Assembly (NCBI GenBank): GCA_026315105.1
Contig: CM048746.1
Coordinates: forward strand, 144,752,730 to 144,816,729
Source: Locusta migratoria
Lineage: Eukaryota > Arthropoda > Insecta > Orthoptera > Acrididae
Direction: 5' to 3'
Length of the DNA stretch: 64,000 bases
Part shown: positions 10,866-22,029 of the stretch, one piece after another
Position numbering within the stretch: the first letter of the stretch is position 1
Layout of the letters: every line of letters begins with the position of its first letter
Notes under the pieces: generated by a model
Databases searched by the model: none
Seen by the model: only the letters and a program-made list of their open reading frames with translations
Told to the model about the DNA's origin: nothing
Position numbers and translations under genes: made by a program

Positions 10866-11617
10866 CATATAATCTTCCGGCGAGCGCGCGGTTGAGACTC
10901 AGGCCATCGGGCGCACCGCGGCATTTTGACCGCGACGGGTTCTTTCTCTTTTAGTCTATATAAAATCGTGTTTGTATTAATTATCGTTGTTTTAAACATA
11001 CATTAGGAAGCCACAAGGTACATTACATAATTTTTAAAGTTTTTATTTATAATTTTCGCTGTGTATAGCAAATTTTGACTATTGAAACACATAGTTGAGC
11101 AATCTTACGACATTCTATTTTACTTCATGGGGTAAATACATTTTAGTATTTCATTTAACATACAAAACATCCATGTTCGTCCCTCTCAATTATTTCGAGC
11201 TCGTAGTCTGGATCGTCCGAATCCTCATCATACTCTATCTCCCCTCGTGCCTCCTTCTCCTCCAATTCTAGAAAAAATCTCATATCTTCCGGCTTGCTAT
11301 AATGTTCCCTGTATGAGACGTAAAGTTGCCGTTGTCTTTGATTTCGAACGTTGAAACAAAAAGAGATTGATCGTAATCTGCCAATTATTAATAACGTCAA
11401 AAAAAAATTACAAACTGATTCACAGCCTCCTAACGGAGGTCAGTTAAAATTTTAAAAACATGACAATTTCTGAAATTAAAAACGACCTTTCGGAAAATTA
11501 CAGTGATTATGTGATGTAATTGTAAAAACACATACTTATATTTTGGTCCGATGACCAGGATAAATGAAGCAGGAAGAGGCGTGCGGCGGCAGTCTGTCCA
11601 CCCTGACACTCCTGAAC
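10866..11617. other. Unassigned stretch with one acidic open frame
   Basis: Starts CpG-rich (10880-10935), then turns AT-rich. No transposon motif recognised. It contains the 81-codon minus frame listed separately. Confidence 0.4.
11155..11400 (-). CDS. Unrecognised small open frame, acidic C-terminus
   Basis: An 81-codon frame. The N-terminal third is hydrophobic/basic. The middle ('YREHYSKPEDMRFFLELEE') looks helical and charged. The end is strongly acidic (DEDSDDPDYELE) and closes with 'DEHGCFVC'. The composition looks more protein-like than its neighbours and could be a transposon or exon fragment, but I do not recognise the family, see no splice or promoter context, and it may be chance. 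Confidence 0.15.
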   Translation of the reverse strand: MTLLIIGRLRSISFCFNVRNQRQRQLYVSYREHYSKPEDMRFFLELEEKEARGEIEYDEDSDDPDYELEIIERDEHGCFVC

Positions 11618-11628
11618 AGACGCGCTCA

Positions 11629-11835
11629 GCCGCGGTGGAGTAGCCGAGCGGTCTAAAGCGCTTCGCTCCGGAGCGCACGGTTGCTCGCCGTGGAGGTTCG
11701 AGTCCTCCCTGGGGCATGGGTGTGTGCGTGTGTGTTTGTCCGTAGGTTAGTTTACCTAGGTTTAAGTAGTTTGTAAGCTACGGACTGATGACCACGCAGT
11801 TTGGTCCGATAGATTTACAGACATTTGAACATTTG
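11629..11835 (+). mobile_element. SINE family B with 11 bp target duplication
   Basis: Complete family B SINE: head GCCGCGGTGGAGTAGCCGAG, intact B box GGTTCGAGTCC, long body with 'GTGTGTGCGTGTGTGTTTG', tail 'CATTTGAACATTTG'. Perfect flanking AGACGCGCTCA copies at 11618-11628 and 11836-11846 define the insertion. Confidence 0.95.
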
Positions 11836-12134
11836 AGACGCGCTCAACTTTGGAGCTGAGTGACGCAGGCCGATCCCGAATAAGAGGCACTGCCGACGCG
11901 CCATCTGTTGGATAATGTCCTAACTAAGGAATACCGTTGGGCATTGTTGTGCTGCGATCGCTTATTGACACTATTTTAAATGTTTTGGTAAAAAGGCGCG
12001 CCTGCCGGAAGGTTAAATTTTGCATGCCTTTTTCGTTGTTTTTGCAACAGTGTCCTGAACTTTTTTGTGTAACAAGGAAGATCATCACCTTCTTTTATTA
12101 TTCACGAGAAGACCCGTACCATAACAAGACAATA

Positions 12135-12336
12135 AAAATGTTCAAATGTTTATTAAGCTTATGGGACTTAACTACGGGGTCATCAGTCCCTAAACTTACA
12201 AACTATTTATCAACTAGCTTATGCTAAGGACGGCACAAATATCCATGCCCGAGGGGGGATTCGAACCCCCGACCGTAGTGGCCGTGCAGACCGTGACTGG
12301 AGCGCCTCAGTCCCCTCGGCCACCGCGACCGGCCCC
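12135..12336 (-). mobile_element. SINE family A with 11 bp target duplication
   Basis: Reverse-oriented full-length family A SINE, flanked by ACAAGACAATA at 12124-12134 and 12337-12347. Both internal promoter boxes are well kept. Confidence 0.95.
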
Positions 12337-12379
12337 ACAAGACAATACAAGAAGAATTACACATTGTACAATTGTTTGA

Positions 12380-12564
12380 TAAAATGTTCAAATGTTTGTA
12401 CAGCTTATGGGACTTAACTACGGGGTTATCAGTCCCTAAACTTACAAACTACTTATGAACTACTTACGAACTAGGACGGCACAAATATCCATGCCCGAGG
12501 GGGGATTCGAAACCCCGACCGTAGTGGCCGTGCAACCCGTGACTGGAGCGCCTCAGTCTCCTCG
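12380..12564 (-). mobile_element. SINE family A, head-truncated on insertion
   Basis: Reverse-oriented family A copy lacking the first 15-20 bp (GCCGGCCGCGGTGGC). Perfect ACAATTGTTTGA duplications (12368-12379 and 12565-12576) abut the truncated head directly, so the loss happened during insertion (incomplete reverse transcription), not afterwards. It sits about 30 bp from the previous copy. Confidence 0.93.
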
Positions 12565-12884
12565 ACAATTGTTTGAAATGTACTCGAACAAAGAGTTGAG
12601 ATAACATTCACGACGATATTAAAATTTCTTAGTTGTAAAAAATAGTTCATTGACGTCCTTGGTAAAACTTTATCTTTGACTTAACTGCACTTACGTATCT
12701 GATTAGAATACAACATGGCGTCACTTATTATTGATGTTTTTATTAAAATCAGTTCTTTGGCTAATGCAATTTGCAATGGAAAGGATATCATAATACATAA
12801 TATTTCAGCAAATGTCATATCAATTTACAGTACATCACAGTTAGTATTTATTTTTTTAATTTTATTTGCTAGGACGCCACAATT

Positions 12885-12931
12885 TGGCGCCCAATGTGGG
12901 GCTCGAATCAACGAACTTGAGATTAACAGTC
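12885..12931 (-). pseudogene. tRNA-Lys 3'-half relic including CCA
   Basis: Read on the minus strand this matches the 3' half of insect tRNA-Lys(CUU) by recollection: anticodon-arm piece GACTGTTAATCTCA, T-arm GATTCGAGCCCCACATTGG, acceptor and a terminal CCA (plus strand begins TGGCGCCCAA). Eukaryotic tRNA genes do not encode CCA, so this is a reverse-transcribed tRNA 3' end or an LTR-retroelement primer-binding site with an unusually long match. No LTR is visible on either side. The second tRNA-like block (12932-13010) follows immediately. Confidence 0.6.
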
Positions 12932-13010
12932 CCGACTTTCTAGTCGGGAATCGAACCCGGGCTCCCGTATAGTGCTCTGCGCGTAGCTAAGATGGCAAGG
13001 TCGCTGAGTA
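12932..13010 (-). pseudogene. Degenerate tRNA-like block
   Basis: On the minus strand it has a B-box-like GGGTTCGATTCCCG and, upstream, TAGCTACGCGCAGAGC resembling a D-arm/A-box. The cloverleaf is incomplete. It abuts the tRNA-Lys 3'-half, and together they could be a SINE head fossil. Confidence 0.4.
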
Positions 13011-15435
13011 CCATGCATGGATTCCGTGTTTCAATCTTTTTTCATGCATATTTTTTCTCCCTTATCAAGAGTTGTTCCTACTGCACCGGTTATAAAAGAT
13101 AATTATAAGAACACTACTATACTATAACACACAATTCCATTGCTTAAACATTGTAAAAATTGTAACAGCTGCATTACTATGAACGTAACGTTCAACATGG
13201 GGGTCTATAAGTTTTATACGTCTTAACTGTTTGTTTTATAGTACTATTTTATCATTGACTGTAATTCAAACCTTGTACAACTGGTTTACAACTTTGCATC
13301 TACATTATCTAATTGTAACTGGTTCGTTTGTATTTGTCTTAGAATTGATGATCGTCATACAACGACAGAAATCTAGATCTGCTGTATAAACAAAATAATT
13401 AGGACTGTTTGCTGACAATTTTCTACAAATCGAAAAATTGTCGATACGCAAGGAGTCATTATTCGGGATATTTTAGGCTACTTTTGGGCAACAGAAGTAA
13501 TTCACATTATTGTTTTCGAATATGCAATGCTTACTGGAAGTTTTAACTGATACGGCCGTATCTATTGCGGCCAAAATCTTTGGTGCAAGGATTTTGACTT
13601 GTGCAGAAGACGCAACCGTCATTGGGCTTCGGTAGTGGTGCCAGAGAAGAGAGTGCGTAGAAGTCACGTGGGGAAACGAGTCATGTTGCGCTCCCATGGA
13701 GGGCAACATGTCGATGTTTTGGCCGTCCGGATGTGGGTACTAGCCTGTCGAAATTATTCCGGCAAACTTGTGCAATAATTGTGGGCGAATCTATTGTGGT
13801 TTCCAACCTGTTGGTTCTGTTGGAAAGGAAAACAAATAGTTAGGCTTGCAATCTTCCTAGGACCGGGGTGTAGTTCTGCGGTAGTGGTTATTAAATTCCT
13901 GGGAGTGACTTCTGAAGAAAATCAGCTTAAAGCCTTTGGCTCCATTATTCGCATTGTAGTCGGTACTCCGACAAGTCCTTTGCCGCTGTCCACCAGCTTA
14001 ATTGTAACGGATTCCGGCAGTGATTTGAGTTCCTATTCAACCCCAGGGACGTTCGGGTTCTTTACGTGGTCTGTTGCTTAATACCAATGTACATGTGCCT
14101 TGTTGTGGGTTGCTTCTAGTACCCTGGGTGTGTTCCTTAACTTAGAAAATAACTTCTTGGGTGGCTGTTGCTGTGAGGTGGAGAGTATGTGTGCTCGAGA
14201 GCAGAGTAACGACGTGCATACTGTGGTGGGTGCCTTAGTAACCTTACCCTTTTTTTTCTTTCTGTTGTGTCAATATATCGACACAAAACGATTTTTAGGA
14301 GTAATCTTCTTAGTAATCTTCTTGGTACAAATTTCAAGGTAGTTCTTCTTTCTGTTCACTTTCTTCCATCTTTACAACACGAAAGCTTCGAAACAAATAT
14401 CATGTATCGCTTAATATCTGCGGTCGAGGCGCAATAATCAGTTCGATACCCAACATTAGTGGTGTTGCCAAGCATCTTCCTTGTTAACTCTGACCAACGT
14501 TGAATTAGCTTCCGAGGACGTAGATTTAGCGTCATACGATAGAGCGGAGTCTTGAACACAGTTTAATTTCTGAACTAACATGAGATCTGACCTCCAGTCA
14601 GTAATATTTATCCAGTCAGCCCGTAATTTTTTTTAAACATGCATGTACTGTGATAGTAGTAGATATGTAGACGTGGATCAAGGGTAGTGTATATTGTGCT
14701 TAATTATCCTACGTAGAAGATAGTAACGAATAAAATACATACATAAAGACATACATTTTTATAGATTTAGAATATAAATTGCACACGTGCAAACCCGGGC
14801 GGGTCGATAGTAACGCATAAAATGTTTCAGTGGTGCATAAATTATGGAATTACGTCTTCCACATCGAAAAGTAATACTTAGTTTTCCTCTGATCCTACCA
14901 GATAGACTCTCTACACATTCTTTAACTGCATTCTCCTCGGTGTGTCGGCAAATATTTGAATGCATTTTCTGTTTTTTTTTTTTTTTTAAATTATATTTTA
15001 TTGTTTTTCAGTGTGTAACTGGTATCATCCCAAACAACTTCCGCTCCAGTGTTTGTTGTGACGTTCGGTGTCAACAAAGAGTCGGTTTGTTTCTCTATAA
15101 TAACGAAATTGTTACAAAGTGAAAATTTACGTGTCAGTTACAGTGGTCTCAAATTAATCTGCCGACGTATTCATTCTAGCGATATGTGCTAACAAGTACA
15201 GTAAAACATGTACAGTAACCACTAATTTAGCAGCGACAAATTTGCCGTGGTACGCGTGAAAGCTAGAGCGTGTCGCTCAGTCACTGCAGGAGCTCAGATT
15301 AATTTTTATTGTGTGCTGTCCCTCTTAATAGATATCGATTAACCGAGTGTCGCAGTGATTTAATTTGGGGCCACTGTATCCAGTGGACACATAAATTGTA
15401 GAAATTACCTAAATTTTTAACATACACCTGGGCGA
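13011..15435. other. Gene-free stretch
   Basis: No supported gene. Open frames at 13779-14081 and 14100-14342 lack recognisable motifs, conserved composition or partners. A T run lies near 14971-14986. The region's origin is unknown to me. Confidence 0.45.
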
Positions 15436-15444
15436 CAAAATAAT

Positions 15445-17777
15445 GTTGTTGTTATGGTCTTCAGTCCGGAGACTGGTTTGATGCAGCTCTCCACCCTACT
15501 CTATCCTCAGCAAGCCTCTTCATCTCCTCGTAAGAACAGTAACCCACATCCATCTGAATCTGCTTACTATATGCGTCTCTTGGTTTCCCTTTGCGATTTT
15601 TACCCCACACACTTCCCTCCAATGCTAACTTTACGATTCCTCTACGTCTACGTGTCCTACCATGCGACCCCTTCTTTTAGTCGAGGTATACCAAAAATTC
15701 CTTTTCTCACCGATTCTGTTCAATACCTCTTCATTAGTTATGCGATCTACCCACCTAATCTTTAGCATTCTTCTGTACCACCACATTTCAAAAGCCTCTA
15801 TTCTCTTCCTGTACACACTGTTTTTGATCCATGTTTCACTGCCGTACAAGGCAACAAACCACACAAAAGCCTTCAGAAAAGACTTCCTTACACTTAAATT
15901 AATATTCGATGTTAGCAAATTTCTCTTTTTCAAAAATGCTTTTCTTCCCATTGCCATTCTGCATTTTATATCCTCTGTACTGCGACCGTCATATGTTATT
16001 TTACTACCCAAGTAACAAAACTCATCTATCACCTTCATGTTTCGTTACCTGACCTAATTACTTCAGTATTGCCTGATTTTCTAAGAGCGCATTCCGTTAT
16101 CTTTATTTTGCTCTTGTTAATGTTCAGTTTATAGGCTCTCTTCAATACACTGTCCATTCCATTCAACTGCTCTTCCGGGTCCTTTGCTGTCTCTAACAGA
16201 ATTACAATGTCATCAGCAAAACGCAATATTTTTATTTCTTCACCCTAAACTTTAATCCCTATTCCAAATTTTTCTTTGCTTTCCTTCACCGCCTGCACGA
16301 TGTACACATTAAATAACATCAGAGAAAGGCTACAACCCTATCTTACTTCCTTTCCCAACTACTGCTTCTCTTTCATGTCCTTCGAGTCTAATAATTGCCG
16401 TTTGGCTTTTGTACAAGTTGTAAATAACTCTCCTTTCCCTTTATTTTACCCCTGCTGACTTCAGAATTTGAATAAGTGTATTTCAGTCAACATTGTCAAA
16501 AGATTTCTCTAAATCTACTAAAGCTAAATCTGTAGGTTTGCCTTTCCTTAATCTATCTTCTAAGATAAGTCGTAAAGTGAGTATTGCCTCCCGGGTTCCT
16601 ACGTTCCTCCATACTGATCTTCCCCGACGTCCGCATCTACCAGCTTTTCCATTCTCCTGTAGATAATTCCTATTAAAATTTTGCAACCATGACTTTTCAA
16701 ACTGATGGTTTTGTAATTTTCACACCTGTCTGCGCCTGATTTCTTTGGAATGGGGATTATTACATTTTTCTTGAAGTCTGAGGGTATTTCGCCTGTCTGA
16801 TAAATCTTACACACCAGGTGAAATAGTTTTGTCATGGCTGGCTCTTCCAGAGACTTTAGTAGCTCTGAGGGAATGTCATCTACTCCTGCGGCTTTTTTTA
16901 GACCTAGGTCTTTCAGGGCTCTGTCAAATTCATCTCTCAGTATAGTATCTCCTATTTCATCTTGATCTACTTCCTCTTCCCTTCCTACAACATTGTCTTT
17001 AAGTTCAATTCCTTTGTAGAGCTCCTGTATGTACTCTTTCCACCTTTCACCTTTACCTTCTTTGCTGAGAACTGGTTTTCCATCTGAGTTCTTGATATTC
17101 GTAAAGCTCTTTTTCTTGTTCCCAAATGTTTCTTATTTTCGTGTAGGCCATATCTACTTTTCCTCTTCTTATACATTGTTCTACAGATATGCATTTGGCT
17201 TCTAGCCACTCCTGCTTCGCCATTTTGCACTTCCTGTCAATCTCATGTTTTAGTCGTCTGTACTCCATTTTGCCTGTTTCATTTACTGCATTTTTATATT
17301 TTCTTATTTCATCAGTTAAATTTAGTATTTCCTGTGGTATCCAAGTTTTTTTGTAGGTTTCTCCTTTCTACCTACGTTGTCCTCTGCTGCCTTCACTATT
17401 TCATCTCTCAATGATACCCATTCGTTATCTACTGTTTTATTTCCCTCTGTTTCTGTCAATTGTTGTCTAAAGCTCCCTCCGAAATTCTTAAGAATTTCAG
17501 GTTCCCTCAATTTATCCAAGTCCCATATCCTTATTTTCCTACCTTTCTGCAGTTTTTTTCAGTTTCACCCTACAGTTTCTTGACCAATAAGTTATTGTCG
17601 GATTCTATATCTGCCCCTGGATATGTCTTACAGTTTCAATCCTGGTTCCGGAATCTATGTTTTACCATTATAAATTCTGTCTGATATCTTCTGGTGTCTT
17701 CTGATCTCTTCCTCGTATACAACCTTCTTTTGTGATTCTTAAACCAGGTGTTTGTGTCGATTAAATCATATTCTGTT
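15445..17777 (-). mobile_element. RTE-like LINE, longest copy in window
   Basis: Minus-strand, same family as 9637-10733 but 2.3 kb. From 5' to 3' (right to left): an endonuclease-RT linker (17519-16985), 'LVCKIYQTGEIPSDFKKNVIIPIPKKSG' (split here across 16835-16740), 'LALVDLEKSFDNVD', 'MRFADDIVILLETA' (the ADD pair is present), 'MNINKS'-type block, 'CYLGSKITYDGRS', 'MWWYRRMLKIRWVDRITNEE'. The 3' end is AACAACAACATT-like, as in the copy at 28653. Flanking CAAAATAAT (15436-15444 and 17778-17786) is a good target duplication. At least five frames are needed, so it is dead; it has also lost the endonuclease N-terminus. Confidence 0.88.
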
Positions 17778-17786
17778 CAAAATAAT

Positions 17787-18715
17787 ATGAACATCGAAAA
17801 AAGACCCAATATTTATCCACTAATACGGAATTGGCAAACCTCTGGTTTTGAAAACAGATGCAACCAATCGAGGAAAAGATCGTAAAGGATCTTCATGATT
17901 TCAATCATGATTTTAACCAGTCTTATTCCAAAGTACACAATGTAACGCTCCTTCTTATCTCCTAAGTGTGACGGACATCTGACTAGAAGTTTCTAAATGT
18001 ATTGTGTACTTGTATGTGTATTAGAGCAAACGTCGTGTTTAAGTAACAGTGTAATTTTTCCGTGTGTCAACTGCGACAACCACTTGGCCTTGTTTGGATC
18101 GTAGCTTCTGTTGGTAGATGTTATGAGGTTAACTATAGCTTTTTGATAATCGTGTGTTTCCGTAGCCTGTCCAATTTAATACACAAGTTTTGGATTTCAG
18201 CGTGATTGTCTAGAGCGATTCCTTTTAGCCGTTCGTTTTTCTACTATAGTCATGTATATGGTTTGTGACTGTTGTGTTGGTGACACTTCGCTGACAGCTT
18301 CAGGTGATGTTAAGATCGATTGCACAGCTGGAAACCTGCGGTCCAGAGGCGCCGTTTTTGAGGCTGGTCGTGGCGAACCAGTAGACTTCCAGATCGTCTG
18401 ATGCGTCCACCGATCGGCCTGCGACTGTAGCCAGCTCAGTTACTGCTTTTAATGAGGCAGACAACCCAAACATGGCAGCGTGCGAGGTTGCCCCAGTGTG
18501 CGGCAAGCAGGAAAAACTTTCCGGAAAACCCATCGAGAAGCCTTCCCTACAATTGAGTAGTTGCCAACTTTATCAAAACACATAAATTCTCATCTTTGGG
18601 AGTTTATTAAAGTTTTCACACCCAGTATATCTGAAACAAAAACAGGTACTGAAAAACAACTTTCGCAGGCATGTACGTAAGCTAGGGGCTTCTGAAAGAA
18701 ATACCATAAACAAAT
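17787..18715. other. Gene-free stretch
   Basis: No recognisable feature. A 77-codon minus frame at 18533-18300 sits in a GC-richer patch but shows no familiar motif. Confidence 0.45.
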
Positions 18716-18721
18716 ATTTAT

Positions 18722-18868
18722 AAGGAGAGGCGTTGAATTAAAATTTCTGCTGTAACCGGGATTCGAACCCCGTACCTCCTACTTACTAGATAAGCACTTT
18801 CGACCGCTTAGCTAACACAGTAATGCAGCTAAACCCCCTACACGGACTGTCTTAAAGTACGTCCCCCT
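18722..18868 (-). mobile_element. SINE family H (tRNA-like), left arm of inverted pair
   Basis: On the minus strand: CTGTGTTAGCTAAGCGGTCG (A-box region), TCTAGTAAGTAGGAGG, and B box GGGGTTCGAATCCCGG, then 'ATTTTAATTCAACGCCTCTC' tail. A second copy of the same unit lies inverted at 19072-19386. Confidence 0.8.
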
Positions 18869-19071
18869 CCACACCCCATACTTTAATTCTGCCTCAATGT
18901 TCCGTGTGAAATGCATATTAAATTGCCAGCGCTCTCCTATACTGGAGTAGCACCCTAGCAAAGAACGCGATTAGGAACAATCCTGCCTTTTTCCACAGGC
19001 CAAGGTGACACAAATATAAACAATAATACATTTCCTTTAGAGAACATTGTCTCGTTGTACCACAGGTATTA

Positions 19072-19386
19072 AACGTAAACAGGGAGACGTGCTTTAAGGC
19101 AGTACGTGTAGTCGCTTTGGCAGCAACGCTGTGTTAGCTGAGCGGTGTCGGGTGCCGTGGCTCAGCGCACCAGGTCAGGGGGCTAAACGCCCTGTGTAAT
19201 AAAAAAAGCCGAGCCAAATATTCAACCAACACCCGAGAACGAACTGAGCCAACGACCGCAAAGCATGGATCTACAAAGAGAGGGGAAAGAAGGCGGTCTA
19301 AAGCGCCTACCTAGTAAGTGGGAGGACCCGGGTTCGAATTCTGGCTACAGCACAAATTTTAATTCAATGCCTCTCGTTATGATTAA
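19072..19386 (+). mobile_element. SINE family H, right arm, interrupted
   Basis: Plus-strand copy of the unit at 18722-18868: 'TGTGTTAGCTGAGCGGT' at 19130-19146, interrupted by a family G SINE, then resuming with 'GGTCTAAAGCGCCTACC', TAGTAAGTGGGAGGACCC, GGGTTCGAATTC and the shared tail 'AATTCAATGCCTCTC'. The interruption falls inside the tRNA-like D-arm. Confidence 0.8.
19147..19290 (+). mobile_element. SINE family G inserted in family H
   Basis: tRNA-headed repeat with 'GTGCCGTGGCTCAGCGCACC', 'GGTCAGGGGGCTAAACGCCC' and 'GTAATAAAAAAAGCCGAGCC'. The same family occurs reversed at 39837-40006. A short GCGGT is found on both sides of the insertion, a weak candidate for the target duplication. 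Confidence 0.7.
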
Positions 19387-19587
19387 TAACTCTTTTATAA
19401 CGAAACAAAGTTGTCTCAAGGAAATGTATTATAGTTGCTATTTAAACAAATGTTATTTGTGTGTGGAGCTCCTACGCCGCACAAAACCATTTATGTAAAA
19501 CCTCATGTTAGTCTGTTTTCATTTATTTCAGTTTAATGTAATTAGAGACGTAGTTCCTTTTTAGAAATGTACATTACAGAAAATAAA

Positions 19588-19622
19588 CTGAAGATGGCCT
19601 AACATTGAGATGAAACCAATTG
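19588..19622 (+). other. Hammerhead-like motif, degenerate
   Basis: CTGAAGATGGCC ... GAAACCAATTGCG. The two boxes of the recurrent motif are present but the central hairpin is mostly lost. It lies just upstream of the TA microsatellite and the MITE at 19659. Included because of the better copies at 25.5, 27.2 and 42.6-43.7 kb. Confidence 0.3.
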
Positions 19623-19658
19623 CGAAATGGGCTGTTTAATATATATATATATATATAT

Positions 19659-20130
19659 TAGAATAAGAGTGCTGTTACCCAAAGGAAGCAATACGTTTCC
19701 AAAAATTTATTTAAAAAAAAATGTGGAATGACTAGTTTTTTGTCGAGGAAATTGTCAACTTAATGTTTTCTTGCGTAAAAAAGAGAAATGTTATTTTTGT
19801 GTATTTCTATTTTTTCATTTAATTCGTCATGAACTCCAGGAATAGTGATGGTCGAAAGTTTTTTATTCATCCATGTGGTGAAAAAGTGGATTTTTGCTAA
19901 TCGTACACGATGATATATTCGCTCAATAGAGGTCTGAATTTAGTTTCCTATTTCGTCATACCCTGTATACAAATGTGAGGGCATAAATTAATTGTCATGA
20001 CAGTAATCAGAAGAAATTACTTAAACAGAAAACATTAAGTTGACAATTTGCTCGACAAAAAACTAGTCATTCCACATTTTTTTATATATATTTTTGGAAA
20101 CGTAATGCTTCCTTTGGGTAACAGCACTCT

Positions 20131-20137
<7 letters not shown>
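19659..20137. mobile_element. MITE with ~113 bp terminal inverted repeats
   Basis: Arms 19659-19771 and 20023-20137 are highly similar inverted copies (AATAAGAGTGCTGTTACCCA at the outer end, AATGTGGAATGACTAGTTTT inside) around a 250 bp unique core. TA repeats flank both sides (19637-19658; 20134-20171), which fits insertion into TA. A related single end occurs at about 42455-42517. No transposase; superfamily unresolved (Tc1/mariner-type TA targeting is an inference). Confidence 0.8.

Positions 20138-20171
<34 letters not shown>
20134..20171. repeat. TA microsatellite
   Basis: About 19 TA units directly next to the right end of the MITE; its left counterpart is 19637-19658. Confidence 0.95.
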
Positions 20172-20173
<2 letters not shown>

Positions 20174-21060
20174 TGTCTGTATGTCCCCTATAAACATAAC
20201 CTAAGGAATTCGTCTTATATGAAGAGTAGTTTCCTTTAGCAGCGAAAAGACGGGAACCAGATGATAAACGCTTCTGTCGGAGCACAGATGTTTCTGTCGG
20301 AAACTTTTTAACTAATAACATATTTTTTCATATTCACAGAATATATGACATGAACTGCGAATGGGCAAAGCTGAAAATGTGTACCCAGCCGGAATTAGAG
20401 CCCGGGTTTCCCGCTTTCTGGGCAGGTGCGCTGACCCCTACACAGCGAGTCACAAGCATTTGGACATCAACAGCGTATCACATATTGTGCAGTTCTAGTT
20501 TGTCCACTCTGTAAGCTGAGCTAGACGACTGTGTACGCCAAAAAACATATGATGACGGAATACTTTCAGGGTGTATACGTATTTCTCAGCATGCTGTTTA
20601 AAGAATACTGCTTGGGACGTTACATGTCCTTCCACCGCACAACTATTTTACTTCTGTTTTGTTAGCATTGTCCATGTCTCGCTGAAGTGTAGTGTAATTG
20701 AACTCACCTCGAGAGCTTTCGCGAAGTTCAGCGCCGTCAGTCTGAGCAAGTAAATAGTTCTGCAGCCGATAAAATTCACCCGCATTAAATCGTCGTCTCT
20801 ACGTACCGCACGGAAGATGCAATACTTCACATAAGAGAATGGTTCTGCAAGATCGTAAATCTGCGAAGGGCATGCAGTATACTTACTACTTGCGGAAGTC
20901 TTTACAGTTTTATTGACCTATTTATTGTCTTAGAAACATAAGAAGTGACTATCGATTCCATATTTACTGCAAATTCCGTAAATCATCGTAATGGTCTGAG
21001 TTACAACTGCACTCGTAAATCCGACAAAATTTATGTACTTGAATTCGTAAAAAAAATACG
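20172..21060. other. Mostly gene-free; tRNA-like patch at 20380-20455 (minus)
   Basis: The minus strand at 20380-20455 has a tRNA-like stretch (GACTCGCTGTGTAGGGGTCA, then a degraded B box around AACCCGGGCTCTAATTCCGG), probably an old SINE head. Nothing else recognised. Confidence 0.4.
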
Positions 21061-21063
21061 ATC

Positions 21064-21793
21064 CAACTACTTACATATTTCCTATGCGAATAACATTTAA
21101 GTGCCTGGCAGGGGGTTCATCGAACTACCTTCGTGGTATTCTCCACCATTCCATTGTTTAATAGCTCACGGGAATAAGTGACACGTAAATATTCCGTTTT
21201 ATATCGAAAGCAGTTTACTTTTTTGGGGTTTATCAAGTCTTCCTATGTTGGTTGGTGGTTCGCTTCGCTCAAGATATTGTTTCCTATTTTTTTTTTTTTT
21301 TTTTTTTTTTGTAACTGTAATTTATAGATATGTAGTTGAATTTGATTAGTTTATCTTGTATATTTCTGGCAGTGATCATAGGGATGACTTCACACTGTTC
21401 ATTATTTGGAGTGAATTTCTAACTTTCGCCACTTACATATATCTAAATAGTTGAGCAGTGGCTTATGATGTTCTGGTTACTTTAATAACCGATAAACGAC
21501 AGCACCATCTGCGAACAATCTAAGAGGTCTGGCCGGCCGCGGTGGCCGAGGGAACTGAGGCGCTTCAGTCACGGTCTGCACGGCCACTACGGTCGGGGGT
21601 TCGAATCGCCCCTCGGGCATGAATATTTGTGCCGTCCTTAATTGTAGGTAGTTCATAAGTAGTTTGTAAGTTTAGGGACTGATGACCCCGTAGTTAAGTC
21701 CCTTAAGCTTAACAAACATTTGAACATTTAAGAGGTCTGCTCGGTTGTCTCCCAAATCTTTTACTAACACAAGGGACGGTAGAGGACCTTTGC
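21064..21793 (-). mobile_element. CR1-like LINE fragment carrying a SINE
   Basis: Minus-strand fragment of the family at 605-2003: 3' UTR block 'CCCCTGCCAGGCACTTAAAT' at 21097-21116, a T-rich deletion scar at 21286-21310, then RT sequence including the antisense of the ADD region (AACGACAGCACCATCTGCGA, 21495-21514). A family A SINE interrupts it at 21531. Too decayed for an open frame. Confidence 0.75.
21531..21728 (+). mobile_element. SINE family A in a LINE
   Basis: Full-length plus-strand copy. Duplicated TAAGAGGTCT at 21521-21530 and 21729-21738 proves insertion into the CR1-like LINE. Confidence 0.95.
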
Positions 21794-22029
21794 CTTTGCA
21801 TTTCACGGGAAAGCACTCCACACACACTGACCTAACCAGGTACGCCACAATGCCTCACCTCCTAGTTTTCAAACTTCAAAGAACTTTTGCTACTAACCTA
21901 AAGGGACTAGCACTCCTGGAAGAAAGGATATGGTGGAAACATGGCATAACCATAGCCTAGGCGATGTTTCCAGGCGACTTTTACTGTGCAGCGGAGCATG
22001 CGCTGATGTGGAACTCCGAAGAAGAAGTA

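Noticed and set aside
12841..12931. LTR retrotransposon with primer-binding site
   Set aside because: TGGCGCC is a good tRNA-Lys PBS start, but no LTR, polypurine tract or gag/pol text lies nearby, and the tRNA match is far longer than 18 nt.
13779..14342. Two consecutive open frames of 100 and 80 codons
   Set aside because: No recognisable motif, no shared frame, no splice or promoter signal; AT/GC composition ordinary for chance frames.
18300..18533. 77-codon minus frame in GC-richer sequence
   Set aside because: No family resemblance and no context; length expected by chance.
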